From: Exaiptasia diaphana
Taxonomy: Eukaryota > Cnidaria > Anthozoa > Actiniaria > Aiptasiidae
Reading direction: 5' to 3'
Length of the DNA stretch: 64,000 nt
Assembly: GCF_001417965.1 (NCBI RefSeq)
Contig: NW_018388203.1
Location: 446,580 to 510,579 of the forward strand
Position numbers and translations under genes: made by a program. How positions within the stretch are numbered: the first letter of the stretch is position 1; each line of letters opens with the position of its first letter. The notes under the pieces were generated by a model. That model made no database searches. It worked only from the letters and a program-made list of their open reading frames with translations, and was not told the DNA's origin. Below are positions 52,501-63,338 of the stretch, piece by piece.

Positions 52501-55102
52501 GCCCTAATATCGAAACATGAATTAACTATGATTTTATTCCACCCATTTAGGAAAACTCGGAGTTCAAGAGTATGCTGTGTTACATCCACCAAATGGTAAC
52601 ATTAATTGGTATTTTTTAAATGGTTTTTTTGTAACCTCTTTTTTTATTCCAGGTGTGATTCCATTTCATGGATTTTCTATGCACGGTAAAACACATTTTG
52701 TCGTCCTATTATGTTTGATCAGTTGAAATCATAGTCTTTTCTTTCCAAAAGCTGCTCCATTGTGTTACATCTGTTCTCATGCTCCAAGGTTATACTTCCT
52801 CTTCAGAGAATTGTACACAAGGTGTGTCATTGATCGGCGTTCATTCTTTTAGGGTTTTTATTCGTTTGGTGATTGCTAACCTCTCGGACCTTCAATCATA
52901 GCTAATCATTCGTTTGTTGTGTCCATCGTGTTTATTTATTTACTCATTCATTGTCCCTAACCCTAACCCCATGCTAACCCTACTGGGTGCCTACGGTCCA
53001 TGTTACAATCTTTCTAATTCTCAATGTTTTTTTGAAATCGTTCATGCCTCTTGCCTTTGTGTTGGCCCAGATTAATCTAATATTTGAATGAATTGTAGAT
53101 ATTTCTTCAGATTGCATACTATGTCTTCACATCCACAGGTGAGTCCCTTGTACAACGTTATTCAATCAACAAACATTTTAACCATGTATCTGTCTGTCTA
53201 TCAGGGTATTATGTCCTTGTGTGTTTTATTCGAAAGACTTTTACAAACACATGAACCATCATTGTTTTATCACTTAAAGAATGTGGGGGCTCCGCCGTAA
53301 GTACTGTCATGTATGCTTTAGTTGAAATGCGTTTATTTTGACGTTACGTTTGTCTTGTGAACCTACGGTCTACACGTGATGCCTGTCAAGACAAAAGGTG
53401 TCAGTAAAAGTGCATGTCCTCTTGTTTTATGTTGTTTTTTTTGAGGTGCTGCGATATTAACAAGACCTGGTTCACTTGATAGTTTATTGGACTCTACTGT
53501 TCACACACGACATCCAATAATATGTTTAGACCAAATCAAGGTTATTTCCGCCATTTGACACAAACCAGTTAACGAAAATTTATCGCCTCCACTGGACAGA
53601 ACAGCCTAAAATTAGTAAGCCTGCAAAATTTGAAGGTGATGTGTCAAAAACATGGGAAGGTACAGCTTTGCAAAGTCGCGAATTTTTACAGAGAATGTAT
53701 GAGGGGTTGCAAACTTTTAATAAAACTTTCGTTAACTGGTTTGTGTCGAATAACCTTGGCTTGGTCTATTGATGTGTTAATGTTTCTTAGATTGAGACTC
53801 GTGTTCAATTGGATAGTGTACGCGTTTTCTGGCTATCTTTCAACAGATCAGGTCTGTGTTTTCCGCTTTTCTCTGCAAAATAGATATGATCAGAATTTCA
53901 TGAAAACCCTTGATCTCTACACTGGTGAGGGGGGGGGGGGAAGCGAAGAACCCAGAAAAATATTCGTGATTGGGAATCTTTTAGGGTGCCAATTTGGAGT
54001 TCTGCAAATTTAAATTTTCTGAAATCTCTTAGGGTGTTGGAAAAAGAAGAGTAAAAGCACATCGCAATTGATTTTTTTTTCTCTGCGTTTTTATAAGTTA
54101 GTGCAATCTCTTAGGGGTTAAAAATCAGTCAGCCACGCCCTTTTTTCAAGACCTCCGGGATCTTTTAGGATCTTTTGGAAACTTTCTGACGAGCATCCAC
54201 GGTACTTTTACCCTGGAGTGCCAAATCCTCCCTCCCTCCCCCGCCCCTCCCCGGGATAAAACAATGTAAAACAATACTCTTTGTTAGAGTGAAGTAAAAA
54301 AAAAACGTGCACAAAACTGTACAAAATCTAAGTAGTACTAACAAAAGTAGACCTAAAGCAAGACGGTATTGAATGCTTCATTTGCATCAATTCAATTTAA
54401 TTTGCGTACCATATACACTATATTTTCACTAAATTGCAGTTGCACGGTGTAAGTGCGATCACTCTATTAAAGCACTTTAGTAGTTGTTTATTAGTTTTAG
54501 TTTTCATTACCAGGTTTTATTGCTATGGGACAGAATCCTTGCCTACGATTCTTTAGAAGTACTACCAGGTAAATGACGATATATAAATGTACGACGACAC
54601 ATCAGTAAATTCATGGAATGTTTCTTCCCGCCAGTGCTCGCCATGGCCATCTTGTCATATCGTCGATGCAATTTAATGGAAGTTACTAATCTGCAGACAG
54701 CACAGGTAAGGAAACCATCTTCCGCAGACCAGGAAAAAACCCTACTTACTGTGTCACGTTGTTGCAGTAGAGGTTGGAAAAGGATACTTGTATCTTTCCC
54801 TCACAAACAACGTTTCCTGCGAGTTCTGTGTCGATTCTGTGGGCAAATCACTAATAGCTGTAGTCACAATCGCTGGCATATAAAATGACAACACATCGCA
54901 CGACAATTTGACGCTGTAATTTCTTTTGCTATACCCTTACTTGCCCCGAAAAAAAGACTTCCTTCATTAACGTCATTTCTTATTTTAGACTGTACTAGCG
55001 GACATCTCAACACTGAACGCCATTGCTCTCCTTCAGTATGTTCTGTTTCTAAAGCAATACGATACTTCGTTTGTTCATCATGGATTTAAGACAACTACAT
55101 GA
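46539..55102 (+). CDS. TBC1D19: TBC1 domain family member 19
   Basis: TBC-domain protein, probable Rab GTPase regulator. Twenty-three exons, 542 aa (human 526): 46539-46631, 47562-47686, 47761-47833, 47932-48006, 48118-48187, 48588-48634, 48706-48758, 49189-49249, 49397-49472, 49676-49714, 49832-49944, 50023-50097, 50655-50717, 52366-52450, 52551-52595, 52653-52685, 52752-52821, 53099-53138, 53205-53296, 53791-53851, 54514-54568, 54635-54705, 54989-55102. The N-terminal third matches the TBC1D19-specific region (SMCTELSLPLATK, KPVYAPKDFFE). The TBC domain runs from about residue 235 (ARQYAKNGCPSGLRGQIW) to near the end (GVIPFHGFSMH, RLHTMSSHPQ, FSGYLSTDQVLLLWDRIL). I do not see a clear IxxDxxR arginine finger, so GAP activity is uncertain. 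The likely poly(A) signal AATAAA is at 55128. The intron 50718-52365 contains a separate gene on the other strand. Confidence 0.95.
46938..47405. mobile_element. MITE with internal GACGCCGC tandem units
   Basis: About 470 bp in the first TBC1D19 intron. The ends are inverted: TTTACTCGAATAGACGCCGC on the left and GCGGCGTCTATTCCAGTAAA on the right, each beside a TA. Both subterminal regions consist of about four tandem units of a 17-19 bp motif close to CGAATAGACGCCGCCCT, on the same strand left and right. No coding capacity. Confidence 0.7.
49030..49113. repeat. Recent tandem duplication in TBC1D19 intron
   Basis: A unit of about 42 bp (CTCTCTCTC, then TTCGTATTGCTATATGG and ATCAAGTTTTGTT) occurs twice in a row without mismatch apart from the CT-tract length. 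Confidence 0.85.
50479..50538. repeat. Perfect 16-bp inverted repeat (small foldback)
   Basis: TAGTCTCCTTCGCATC at 50479-50494 is exactly reverse-complemented at 50523-50538 with a 28-bp spacer. GACAGCCCC / AACAGCCCC flank it as a direct repeat. It lies in the TBC1D19 intron 50098-50654 and is probably a small repeat-family copy (compare 44378-44437). Confidence 0.6.
51173..52003 (-). CDS. CCDC106-like coiled-coil/HTH protein, nested in a TBC1D19 intron
   Basis: An intronless 276-codon gene on the strand opposite TBC1D19, wholly inside its intron 50718-52365. Residues 18-62 form a Leu/Glu/Lys heptad coiled coil (LLKELEEKKVEIIYLRELLE). Residues 65-135 are basic and Ser/Thr-rich with nuclear-signal-like KRKRD and KTKARK. 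The C-terminal third reads RYQRVLEVVKKEG, then a helix-turn-helix (NRQAYKIAGIPRSTVRDMI), GIAELHIV, a Cys-containing basic helix and GKLLPIVF. This order matches the C-terminal domain of CCDC106 and its invertebrate relatives, a nuclear family of poorly known function. The start is MMADQQ; either of two adjacent ATGs could serve. The absence of introns among intron-rich neighbours points to retroposition or capture. A DNA-binding role is inference. Confidence 0.7.
   Translation of the reverse strand: MMADQQDPFVIYTTENFEMTALLKELEEKKVEIIYLRELLETKDEEIKVLKADNAKLKTLDQESVKRKRDFMNESSPQAPSTQKTKARKTEDGKEILRSSPTSSKETKLHLYHDGKSTSCSDVSAHTSQYSKIRQIKSITQIENSKPFPHTSPFKVTRNTLIHVHERYQRVLEVVKKEGCSNRQAYKIAGIPRSTVRDMIGIAELHIVDKQEYEMIVKDMKRASSVKNIERACRRKLGEFKKKMSALRSEGKLLPIVFNDEFYNIIVPETKSNVNR
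52121..52242. promoter_or_regulatory. Triplicated GCCGACCACA motif upstream of the nested gene
   Basis: Three copies of a roughly 21-bp motif on the plus strand: 52127-52147 (GGCCGACCACATACCGACAA), 52169-52190 (TGCCGACCACAAGCTGACAC) and 52222-52242 (GGCCGACCACAAACCGACAA). The first also forms a perfect 8-bp palindrome, TTTGTCGG (52121-52128) with CCGACAAA (52140-52147). The cluster is 120-240 bp upstream of the nested minus-strand ATG, so it could be its promoter/operator or the end of an inserted element. Confidence 0.5.
53527..53768. mobile_element. MITE abutting a TBC1D19 splice acceptor
   Basis: About 240 bp with imperfect inverted ends of about 50 bp: TAGACCAAATCAAGGTTATT on the left and its counterpart AATAACCTTGGCTTGGTCTA on the right. 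Both include ACAAACCAGTTAACGAAA in inverted form. TA lies at each outer edge. The right end is about 20 bp before the exon that starts at 53791. Confidence 0.7.
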
Positions 55103-56306
55103 CAATCACCGATATCTGATGTGATGAAATAAACGTGCTGATCCCCGGGCAATACCGGAGGAATTTGCATTTTAGCAATGGCCGGCAAATCCAAGAAGTA
55201 TTTACCAGCCCTTAGAGGAAAAAAAAATACTTGAACTCACTAATGACGGATTCACTGTTCCATATACCAACTGAATTTTATAGTTTAGGACTTGCTCCCA
55301 AAAACGCATTCAAATATTGATATTTGTGCATGTAATAATTTCCATTTTCAATTAAGTGGAAAATTTTAGAATGACGCTATTTCAAAAGAATGAAAGCCAT
55401 GGTAACTGCAGAAAGAAATCTCAGAAAGTATAAATCAATTCTGCGTGTCGTAGAAATCAAGTTACATGTCGCGTATAGACAAACTCACTTGAGAACAAAA
55501 GAAAGCACGAAAAAAACTTTCAACGCACGAAAAAAACTTCCCACATTTGATTTCACACAGGACTTTGAGCCTTCTCAGTGAAAATCGAGCTTAGCCTCAA
55601 TTTTGAGAAAAATGCAAATTTGTAGGGCTATTGTAATGACTTTTGGAAGGTCTCAACTAAAGCAGCGATCGCTCGCTTTGAACGGGAAAAATAGGCGTAT
55701 GACGTATCGTGTACCCTGGAGGCATTTGTCGATTGTAAATATTAAAATAATATTCAATTTTATCAATGTGAAGAAAGATTTTTCATTTAGATGTTTAAAG
55801 GAATTACTTAGATCGATGAGAACTTACTGGCTGCCAAAGGCACTCATTAGATTGAGTTAACATGAGTTAAGAAAAGGTTGTTGTTTTGCAATGAATTTTA
55901 TCCTTCCTTATAGAGTCACCGTTGCGTGAAATTGGATAATTCATTTTTAGTCATCAATACTTATTAGTTTATCATTTTTAATTCCTTGTGTGTGTTTTTT
56001 TATATATATATTAGAAATTTTAGAATTCTGGCATTTATAGCTTTTTATTTATGGACATTCTTAAGTTCTGTCACTGTGCAGTGAACAGGGACATTGCGGA
56101 AATTCAATGCTATTATTAACATTCTAATAAGTTAAAACGGAAAAACAACAATCTAAAGAATCAGTCTTGAGATGTCAATATAAATTCACTCAAATGTGAA
56201 CAGTAATAGGTCTGCTTATCTGTGATTGGATGAAAATAATGTATTAATAGTTACAAGTGTGATGTAGAGGTTCATACAGTCTTGAAGAGTCTGCCTTGTA
56301 CAAAAC
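55103..56306. other. Intergenic region after TBC1D19
   Basis: It holds the TBC1D19 poly(A) signal (55128-55133). A 15-bp direct repeat, GCACGAAAAAAACTT, occurs at 55505-55519 and 55524-55538. Short plus frames (55390-55581 and 55603-55860) show no recognisable domain. No mobile element is identified, although the region around 55680-55740 is GC-richer than its surroundings. Confidence 0.45.
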
Positions 56307-57442
56307 ATGGAAGCCGGAATTGCTAAAACTGCATTGATTTTACTATCAAAACCTATCAAAAAGAAGATCTTGGAAAACCTGAAAGATGGTGATGTGGCAA
56401 GTCAGAGAATTAGAGAAGTATTAATGGACAGCAACTTCAAAATCGAAGCCAAACAAGATGGTCAGAACGAAGCCGACCTCAAAAAAGCCAAGCATCTATT
56501 TGAAGAAGGTGTTCAGTTAATCCACGAAGATGAAGGAGACGAAAAACGAATTCTAGATGGTCTCTTAGAAAAGCATCGCTTAAGCAACAAGTCACATCGA
56601 GTACTAAGGAATAGTTCAAAAACAGGCTCAAAAACAGGCGTAAGTGCGACCGACGGTGTAAGAATGTCGGGTATAATAAAAGCAAAGGAAAGTTGGAGAA
56701 GTAGTAAAAAAAAGCACTTAAAGCCTTCCATAATCATGGCTTGAAACTGTTTCGTCGAATATTAGCAGCAAGGCTCGGAATTATGGCAACAATCCTTGAA
56801 GATGTTCAAAACCCGCTTGACCAACTACGATCAAGTATGATATTCTTAAGAGAATTGAATAGCGATCGTCAGGTAATAACAAACGTTGAAGTCCAAATGA
56901 CCAAAGATTCGGCATTGGATAAGTTAAGACAGATAGCTTATGAAAAAGAAAGAAAGGCGTTGATTCGATCAGTGGCCGATGTTAATAGAATGGTGTGGAA
57001 TTATGCTCATAATGAATGTGGAAAAGATGATCTAGAATGGCCGTCATTAAAGTTAACAAAAGGTGAAGTACATCCGGTCCTCCATGGCGGCATTCGACAG
57101 ATTTTCGTTGAGAACCATGAGGGTGCTAACCATGATAGCAAATGCACTGCTGATACCTTTGTTGAATCTCATCTTCAAAGGTATACATGTGCTACAGATG
57201 GTCCAATATTTGAATCATCAAGCAGGCAAAGGAGTGATGACAAACCACGACAAGCCTCGGTGTTCATTCTCGATGAGAATGGGAAAGAAACGAAAACCTT
57301 TGGAAGAGATGTTTTCACGAATGAATCTATTCTCACTAGCATGGCTGTTAACGACAAGAGCCAACTTCTCATTGTTGATGACCATACTCATCGACTGCAT
57401 GCATTCAACATGCAAGGAGATCACATCGGGCTATTTTACTGA
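56307..57442 (+). CDS. Unrecognised helical protein with NHL-like tail, interrupted by a frame change
   Basis: Two intronless frames follow each other. The first (from ATG 56307) encodes a helical, charged region (KPIKKKILENLKDGDVASQ). The second is open from about 56708 to the stop at 57440-57442 and encodes FRRILAARLGIMATILEDVQ and further helices. It ends in a stretch like one NHL blade (ASVFILDENGKETKTFG, LLIVDDHTHRLHAFNMQG). The frames meet at a run of eight A (56706-56713). At this run SSKK of frame one joins naturally to KALKAF of frame two, so a one-base indel is the simplest explanation, either real or an assembly error. A short intron (donor near 56655, acceptor near 56768) is possible but less likely. 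The propeller is far too short for NHL, so the gene is truncated or a relic. I do not know the family. Confidence 0.5.
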
Positions 57443-58462
57443 TGAAGTTGTACACAGCCATGCATGAAAAGTAAAATATCGATCTCGACTGTGAGTGCAT
57501 CGTAATTCAACTGTAATTAAATCAATGGCCAGTAAACATTTACAAAAAAAACATTGCTGATCACTTCTTCCAAAGACTTTCATCCTCTGAAACACAAGGG
57601 CTGTTGTACTCTACAAGCTAGTGAGACCTTCAAGTGGACTCGCAGTACCGGATTCAAAATCAGGTTATTTTATATATAAATGATGAGGATAACTGACAAA
57701 GCTGAAAAAGGAATGAGAAAGGAATGAGAAAGCTACATGCTTTATCTCAGTTTTTTCTTAAAAAAAAACTATATAAAAGCTTCACAGTTTATTATTTGAT
57801 CCTTTGTTACTAATAGGTAATGATGGTATCACCAAGGTACAATATCTCTTGTTAGTGTTATAAAATGCACATAATTATCGCGAGAACGGTGATAATAGTA
57901 AAATTGCATATATCACAGTGACATCTTTTTTTCTTTATATTTCAAAGTGCAAATGTTGTTTTTAGAAATACACTTCAGACTACTATATTTTACTACTCTT
58001 TATTATGTAATTATTCTTTTATAGCACTTAATAGTCACTCCAGTTATAAGCACCATATCTAGGTTTATGTCAAAAATATCAATATTAAGCTAATAACCCA
58101 ATAGGAGTAATAGGCTTAGCGTCCATCCCGCGGATCGTCCAAATCGTTACCCTTCCCCTAAGGGAAGTAACAATGATGCAAAACGCATTTTTAGGCGGTT
58201 GGGACGACCGTTAGGACGGTATCCCATAGGAAATCCTCACTTTTCAATATATGAATATATATCTATATAACACTGATTTAAACATGTTGAAAATGGCAAT
58301 AAAATATATGCTTAGTTCACGCAAGGAGCAAAAAAATGTTTCAAGTTAAACGTTTTCATAAATAAATCAGTGTTTTATTACCATACAGCTGTTTGTGTCA
58401 TCCTGCTCGGGAGTGAGTTGTCGCACTAAACAGTTTGTAAAGGTATTTAATCTTACAAACTA
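57443..58462. other. Intergenic AT-rich stretch
   Basis: No gene is seen. Around 58110-58220 there is a loosely inverted block (CGTCCATCCCGCGGATCGTCC against GGGACGACCGTTAGGACGG), suggesting a decayed small repeat. A palindromic TTCCCCTAAGGGAA lies near 58155. Confidence 0.4.
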
Positions 58463-58795
58463 GACGCTCTTTGAGCGTGAAGTCGGGCTAGCTATTTTGG
58501 AAAATTGAGAAATTACTTGGATTTTCGAATACGTGAAGAGCGAAAGAGTTCAACACGATAAGATAAAATTCGTATCTAAAAAACATGTCATATTCTGACA
58601 GTCATATAATTATATATAAAAGTAAATTATGGCGTAGAATACCTTATCTAGTTTGTTTATTCACGCACCGCGATATTCTTTTCTGGTGGCTTGGCGCAAC
58701 GACATCAAAACACTAGGAATATCGATCCAGGAGTGATATTCTGTCTTTCTCAATTTTCAAAAATAGCTATCCCAACTTCACGCTGTAAAAGCGTG
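58463..58795. mobile_element. MITE with hairpin-forming termini
   Basis: A 333-bp element flanked by TA at 58461-58462 and 58796-58797. Its inverted ends match imperfectly over about 50 bp (left GAGCGTGAAGTCGGGCTAGC, right counterpart GCTATCCCAACTTCACGCTG). Each terminus also contains its own 6-bp hairpin: ACGCTC-TTT-GAGCGT on the left and CACGCT-GTAAA-AGCGTG on the right. It has no coding capacity. Confidence 0.65.
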
Positions 58796-59032
58796 TAGCT
58801 CATTCAAAATATGCAAATTTCGTGTGTTTTAAAAAGGTCATATAAACAACAATTTATAATTTAACAATTTTTGATGCAATGTTTAAAGTAAAGAATCCTA
58901 TTAACCTATACTTATCCCGTTTTTTGTACATAGACCAGCTTATAATATTTAGGGGAATCTCCAAAGGCAACTCTTTCAAATAAATTCAAAATAAATGCTT
59001 TAAATGCTCTTAAAACTCATATACTATCATTA

Positions 59033-59912
59033 CACGTACCCTGCTATGCAGGGGGTACGTGTAGTAAAATGCTGACACTTTCTTGTTTTTGTTTTGTTTT
59101 TTTTTTGTTTTTTTTTTCACAATGTCGAAAGTTTGGCTTAGGTACATCTTCGTAGCCAATCACATTGTGAATTATATATCCGGTAGCCAATCACATTACG
59201 TTGTGTATTCCGAACGCTGTAGCCTGTCGATAATCCCGTTCGCAACATTTCCAACTCGTTCTGCACAATGTTTTGTCCGCCATTTTGATGAATATTGTCT
59301 CTACTAACGAATATGGAACAGAACATGAAGGTTTACGACCAAAATCTGGAACTCATTACTTGTCTGGGTGTTTCGGACCAAGGGTATGTTGAATTGTGAT
59401 GACGAGGAGATCTCACTACAGAGATCAACACGCTTACTACTCGTGAAGCAACGGCAACGATATAGTGATTGGGTTCCAATGATTGAATATCAATACAACT
59501 CTTTAGAAAATGCTTATTAATTCCATGGCTATTCAAACATCTGCAATAGATATGTCGAGTTTTAATGTAGATGTGCAAAAATATTGTGTTACTATCATAT
59601 CAAAAGTTAATAAAGCGTCACGTTGTAACCAAATCATGCCTAGTTATATATCTCCGGGTATATCTGACCTTAAAATTATACTGCAGAATCACAAAGGCAG
59701 TTACAGCTGAAATTTTAAGAGCCACCACATATAAGCTTATCGCAAAAATCACATATATCTTTGCAAGGCTCGATGGATCAAATCATTTCTTTATTCTGTA
59801 TCAGTAAGGTTTTAATAAGGCCTCATTTACTAATGATCTCACAACATCATGCACACGGGTGCACAACAAAGGGTACGTGTCAACCCTGCATACAGGGTCT
59901 AGTTACTAATGC
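59033..59912. mobile_element. Possible non-autonomous element with ACCCTG-palindrome ends
   Basis: At 59033-59062 an interrupted palindrome, ACACGTACCC - TGCTATGCA - GGGGGTACGTGT, marks one end. Around 59872-59911, GGGTACGTGTCAACCCTGCA followed by TACAGGGT repeats the same two motifs in inverse arrangement. The 880 bp between them hold no supported gene. Superfamily unknown; the outer edges are approximate. Confidence 0.45.
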
Positions 59913-60521
59913 AACCGGAGACGAAATGGCGCAATGCATTTGATTATCAGATATCTTGGTGTAAAGTTTCACGTTTTTAATTAAAAAATCACCTCTCAGG
60001 TCAAGAAGCATATTTTACAAAGCAAGACTGCGATGAATAACACAGTAAATGGGGAAATATAATTGACAAAACTATTTATTGATACGTAAAATATAGCTAT
60101 TAGAATAAATAAACTTATCACTGTGAGTCTAGAGCTGATTGTAGAGGTCTGATCCTTCGTCTTGTCGAAGAATTCTTTGGGTTCGCGGAACGACTCGTTT
60201 CGAAACTGACGCTCATTGACATCTTTTAGTGTGAGTTTACCGCGAACGGCGTGTGCGTTTGCAAGATGGTTGAGCTGCCGTTGAGCGTCTCAGCATGTAC
60301 TTTTTTGACATCTTACATGTAATTGCAATAGCTCTCCAAGGAAGAAGGAAGAAACGTCGAGCAAACGTACTATAGCACAAGCACAGCACCATAAGACAAG
60401 TAAAGTAAAGCATTATGGATAATATGATTGACCATGTGATCTTGGTATTCCTGTGCTATCCAACCAGGAAATTATGGGTAATTTTAGCTGCCAGGTTACT
60501 TTGTAGGTATGCACGTGATTG

Positions 60522-60778
60522 NNNNNNNNNNNNNNNNNNNNNNNNNNNNNNNNNNNNNNNNNNNNNNNNNNNNNNNNNNNNNNNNNNNNNNNNNNNNNNN
60601 NNNNNNNNNNNNNNNNNNNNNNNNNNNNNNNNNNNNNNNNNNNNNNNNNNNNNNNNNNNNNNNNNNNNNNNNNNNNNNNNNNNNNNNNNNNNNNNNNNNN
60701 NNNNNNNNNNNNNNNNNNNNNNNNNNNNNNNNNNNNNNNNNNNNNNNNNNNNNNNNNNNNNNNNNNNNNNNNNNNNNN
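60522..60778. other. Assembly gap (257 N)
   Basis: Unresolved bases. Frames reported across this stretch are meaningless. Confidence 1.
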
Positions 60779-62104
60779 AATTAATAAATGTCATGACGTC
60801 ATGTGTGACGCAATGACACAGGGATCCCAGTTGGAGTTGTCTGATTTCCGGTTAGAAAGAATATCACATGACAGGAAGGTTGCGGATTGAACTTCCGGTG
60901 TTCCAAACGCGACATGACACACAGATAGATTGGCAAAAAGGTAAAACTAAAGTCGGCCTAGCCTATGGCTAGCCCGACTAATAAAAAGATTATGCATTAT
61001 GATTATCAAGGGAGATTGCCGCAAAAACAAAGAAATGTGGCTTTTAATCCCATCAAGGGATTGAACGAAAGATCTTGTGTTGTACTGTTTAATTTGGTCA
61101 AGGAAAGTAAAAAAAACGAGTAAAATAACCAAAACGGCAGCAAAGGACCCCAGATGGCTAGAGGGGGAGGGTGAAGGCCTTTTGTTTTATGCGCCTAATG
61201 ATTAGCGATGAGCCAAGATGAGATGAAAATAACCTCTGAGCAGGAGCAGCCTTAGTCCAGAACTGAACCCGCTTTTCTCAATAACTATGTATAAAAGCTA
61301 GGGAATATTACATTAATGCGCGCTCGAGTTCTCTCGAGTTCAATGGGTTTTCTGTGTCTAGGACCCAGGCCTCTCCGCTAGTATAACATGGCAGCTGTTC
61401 TGGACATTTGTCGTTTCTAGGTGATCGACCTTAAAAACTTTATGAATCTTGATGAAGAGCCAATAGAATGCAACCACATCACTGAATTCACGGAAATGTA
61501 CAATTCAGTAATAATCTTATGCTCCTACAATGTAATCACACGAACAAAACAAGTTTTAGCTTGAAGTTCAAAGACACGTGTATCTGATTCTAAGATTCAT
61601 TCAGGTGAGCATTATTCGTTTCTTGAAGCATATTTTAAGCTGTCATTGTTGGATGATCCTGATTTGTAAACCATCGTTTACCATAAACTGCTCAGTTACA
61701 ATTGAATCAAAGCACTCGCTGCTTTGGCTGTCGTTCACTTTATGGTCATTAGCTTTACTCAAACTAAGTTAAGCTTATTTTCATTGCAAGGGGGAAAAAT
61801 TAGCAAATTTAGAACGTGTCAGGTAGAATATCAGGTATCATTTCGCACAGTTGAGATCTTTTTTTTTGGAGGGGGATTTTCGAAGTGTTCATAAGTTTAT
61901 AGCTTTAAAAAAAACAGTTTAGCATATTATCATTCTGAGTTTTCTAATAACAACTCTTGAGAAATTTCATTTACAATTAAAGTGAATCCATTTGTAGCAG
62001 AGCCGAGCAGTCGTCTAAAAGGGGTAGTTAGAGAGGATTTTTTATTTATTACACTTTAGAGGTAGTGTAAAGTTTTAAATTAATACTATTCACAAACTAA
62101 ACAC

Positions 62105-62148
62105 CTGACCCCATCCTGACCCCGTCCTGACCCAGTCCTGACTCTGTC
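62105..62148. repeat. 11-bp tandem repeat, four units
   Basis: CTGACCCCATC, CTGACCCCGTC, CTGACCCAGTC, CTGACTCTGTC: four consecutive 11-bp units with mild divergence. Confidence 0.85.
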
Positions 62149-62301
62149 TCTTCGGTAGAACTTTCTCTACTTTTTTTTCTCTACATTTTTTTATAACTAA
62201 ACGACCATCAAAATACAAAATAGAATGTTTTCTGATATAATCACTTTGGAGGTGAAATTTTCTGGTTAATTTTAAGGCTTCATCTATGCTGTTTCTTACA
62301 G

Positions 62302-62407
62302 AAAATGAAGACAATCAATTCACCAAATAATATTCTGCACCAAATCATTAGCTATCTGCTAACACCATGTGATCCTTCAAACTTAGGAGTATTTCGATTC
62401 TTCTTTG
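62302..62407 (+). CDS. Candidate exon, F-box-like start
   Basis: A good acceptor (TTTCTTACAG) precedes, and GTAAGT follows at 62408. From ATG 62305 it encodes MKTINSPNNILHQIISYLL, then TPCDPSNLGVFRFFF, with the spacing of an F-box (ILxxIxxYL ... L ... R). The next exon was not found in the remaining 1.6 kb, so this is tentative and could be the start of a gene running out of the window. Confidence 0.35.
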
Positions 62408-63112
62408 GTAAGTGTTTAATATAATAAGAGTGAACGACATCTACATCAGTAGTTTACAATACATTAAGTAGTTTACAATACTCGTTACTTTATAAATGTT
62501 GATTATTTGTATTCAATTGTTATAAAATATGATCTTGTGTCAGTGCAATGTTGTTTTGTTCAATTCATGTGCTGCCATTTTATTGGTATACACACGCTTT
62601 CATGACATGACCATGTTATGCTGTTGACTTTATCCTTTCTCTGTATTTAAACAATTAATAATAATTTTACAATACAATATCGTAAACAGCATCTAAAATG
62701 CATTGTTTGGTAATAAAAAAATGAAGTAAATTCATATATAAATACATCTGCATATCGATATAGGAATTCAATCATTTACAGGTTTATTGGTCTCATAAGA
62801 ATTCATTTTTGTAGTCTCTACTATTGATGCTAAAGAAATTTGCTGTTCTTTAAGGACCATTCATTTTTTATCAGGGAGGGGGGGTCAGTGGAATTCCCAT
62901 AAACTTCTCACACAAAAATCCTGCCCCCCCTCTATGCAGCTGCAAAAAAACCAGAACCCCCCTTTCCATCACAAAACTTGGGGAAATGTGAATCGGCAGT
63001 AGTTTGATGAACTTTCAACAACTCCTCAACTCGATCCTTATATTGCATATGGGGTAGATTTTTAAATTTTGAAATCTCAGACTCAAAAACACCTTAAAAT
63101 TAAGTAATAGAT

Positions 63113-63338
63113 GGCTTCCTCGGGAGATTAGGGATTAAATGTCCCCGAAGCCGAGGGCAGATAAGTTGAAGTCCCAACGGCCGCTAATCTACCGAGGAAG
63201 CCGTGTTATTACTTTGTAATACCATGATTTCCGCAGGCCGGAGGGACTTTTACTTATCTGCCCGAGGCTGAGGGACATTTAATCCCTAATCTCCTGAGGA
63301 AGGCATGCTATTACTTTGTAATACCATGATTTCCGAGG
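63113..63338. repeat. Nested inverted/direct repeat (foldback element)
   Basis: The arm at 63113-63183 (GGCTTCCTCGGGAGATTAGG ... AAATGTCC ... GGGCAGATAAGT) is reverse-complemented at 63236-63304 with few differences. A second inverted copy of its first 21 bases lies at 63185-63205. The stretch TTATTACTTTGTAATACCAT plus GATTTCCG occurs twice as a direct repeat, at about 63206-63233 and 63310-63336. A partial inverted copy (TCCGAGGTGATCATGGTATT) appears near 63822-63843, so a larger element may extend to there. Confidence 0.6.

Larger units (their letters stand above)
59913..62301. other. Intergenic region with assembly gap
   Basis: Unknown bases occupy 60522-60778. A CpG-richer stretch at 60120-60330 could be a promoter, but no gene follows clearly. 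CATGACGTCATG at 60792-60803 is a perfect CRE-like palindrome directly after the gap. The rest is unremarkable AT-rich sequence. Confidence 0.4.

Noticed and set aside
52960-52985. CCCTAACCCTAACCCC, telomere-like (similar short stretches near 7056 and 29935)
   Set aside because: Only two to three units inside a TBC1D19 intron; too short to be telomeric.
60415-60890. Open frames running through 60522-60778
   Set aside because: They consist of unknown bases.
61428-61514. Possible exon with CTAG acceptor and GTAATA donor (VIDLKNFMNLDEEPIECNH)
   Set aside because: Open and plausible in composition, but it has no neighbour exon, no known domain and a weak donor.
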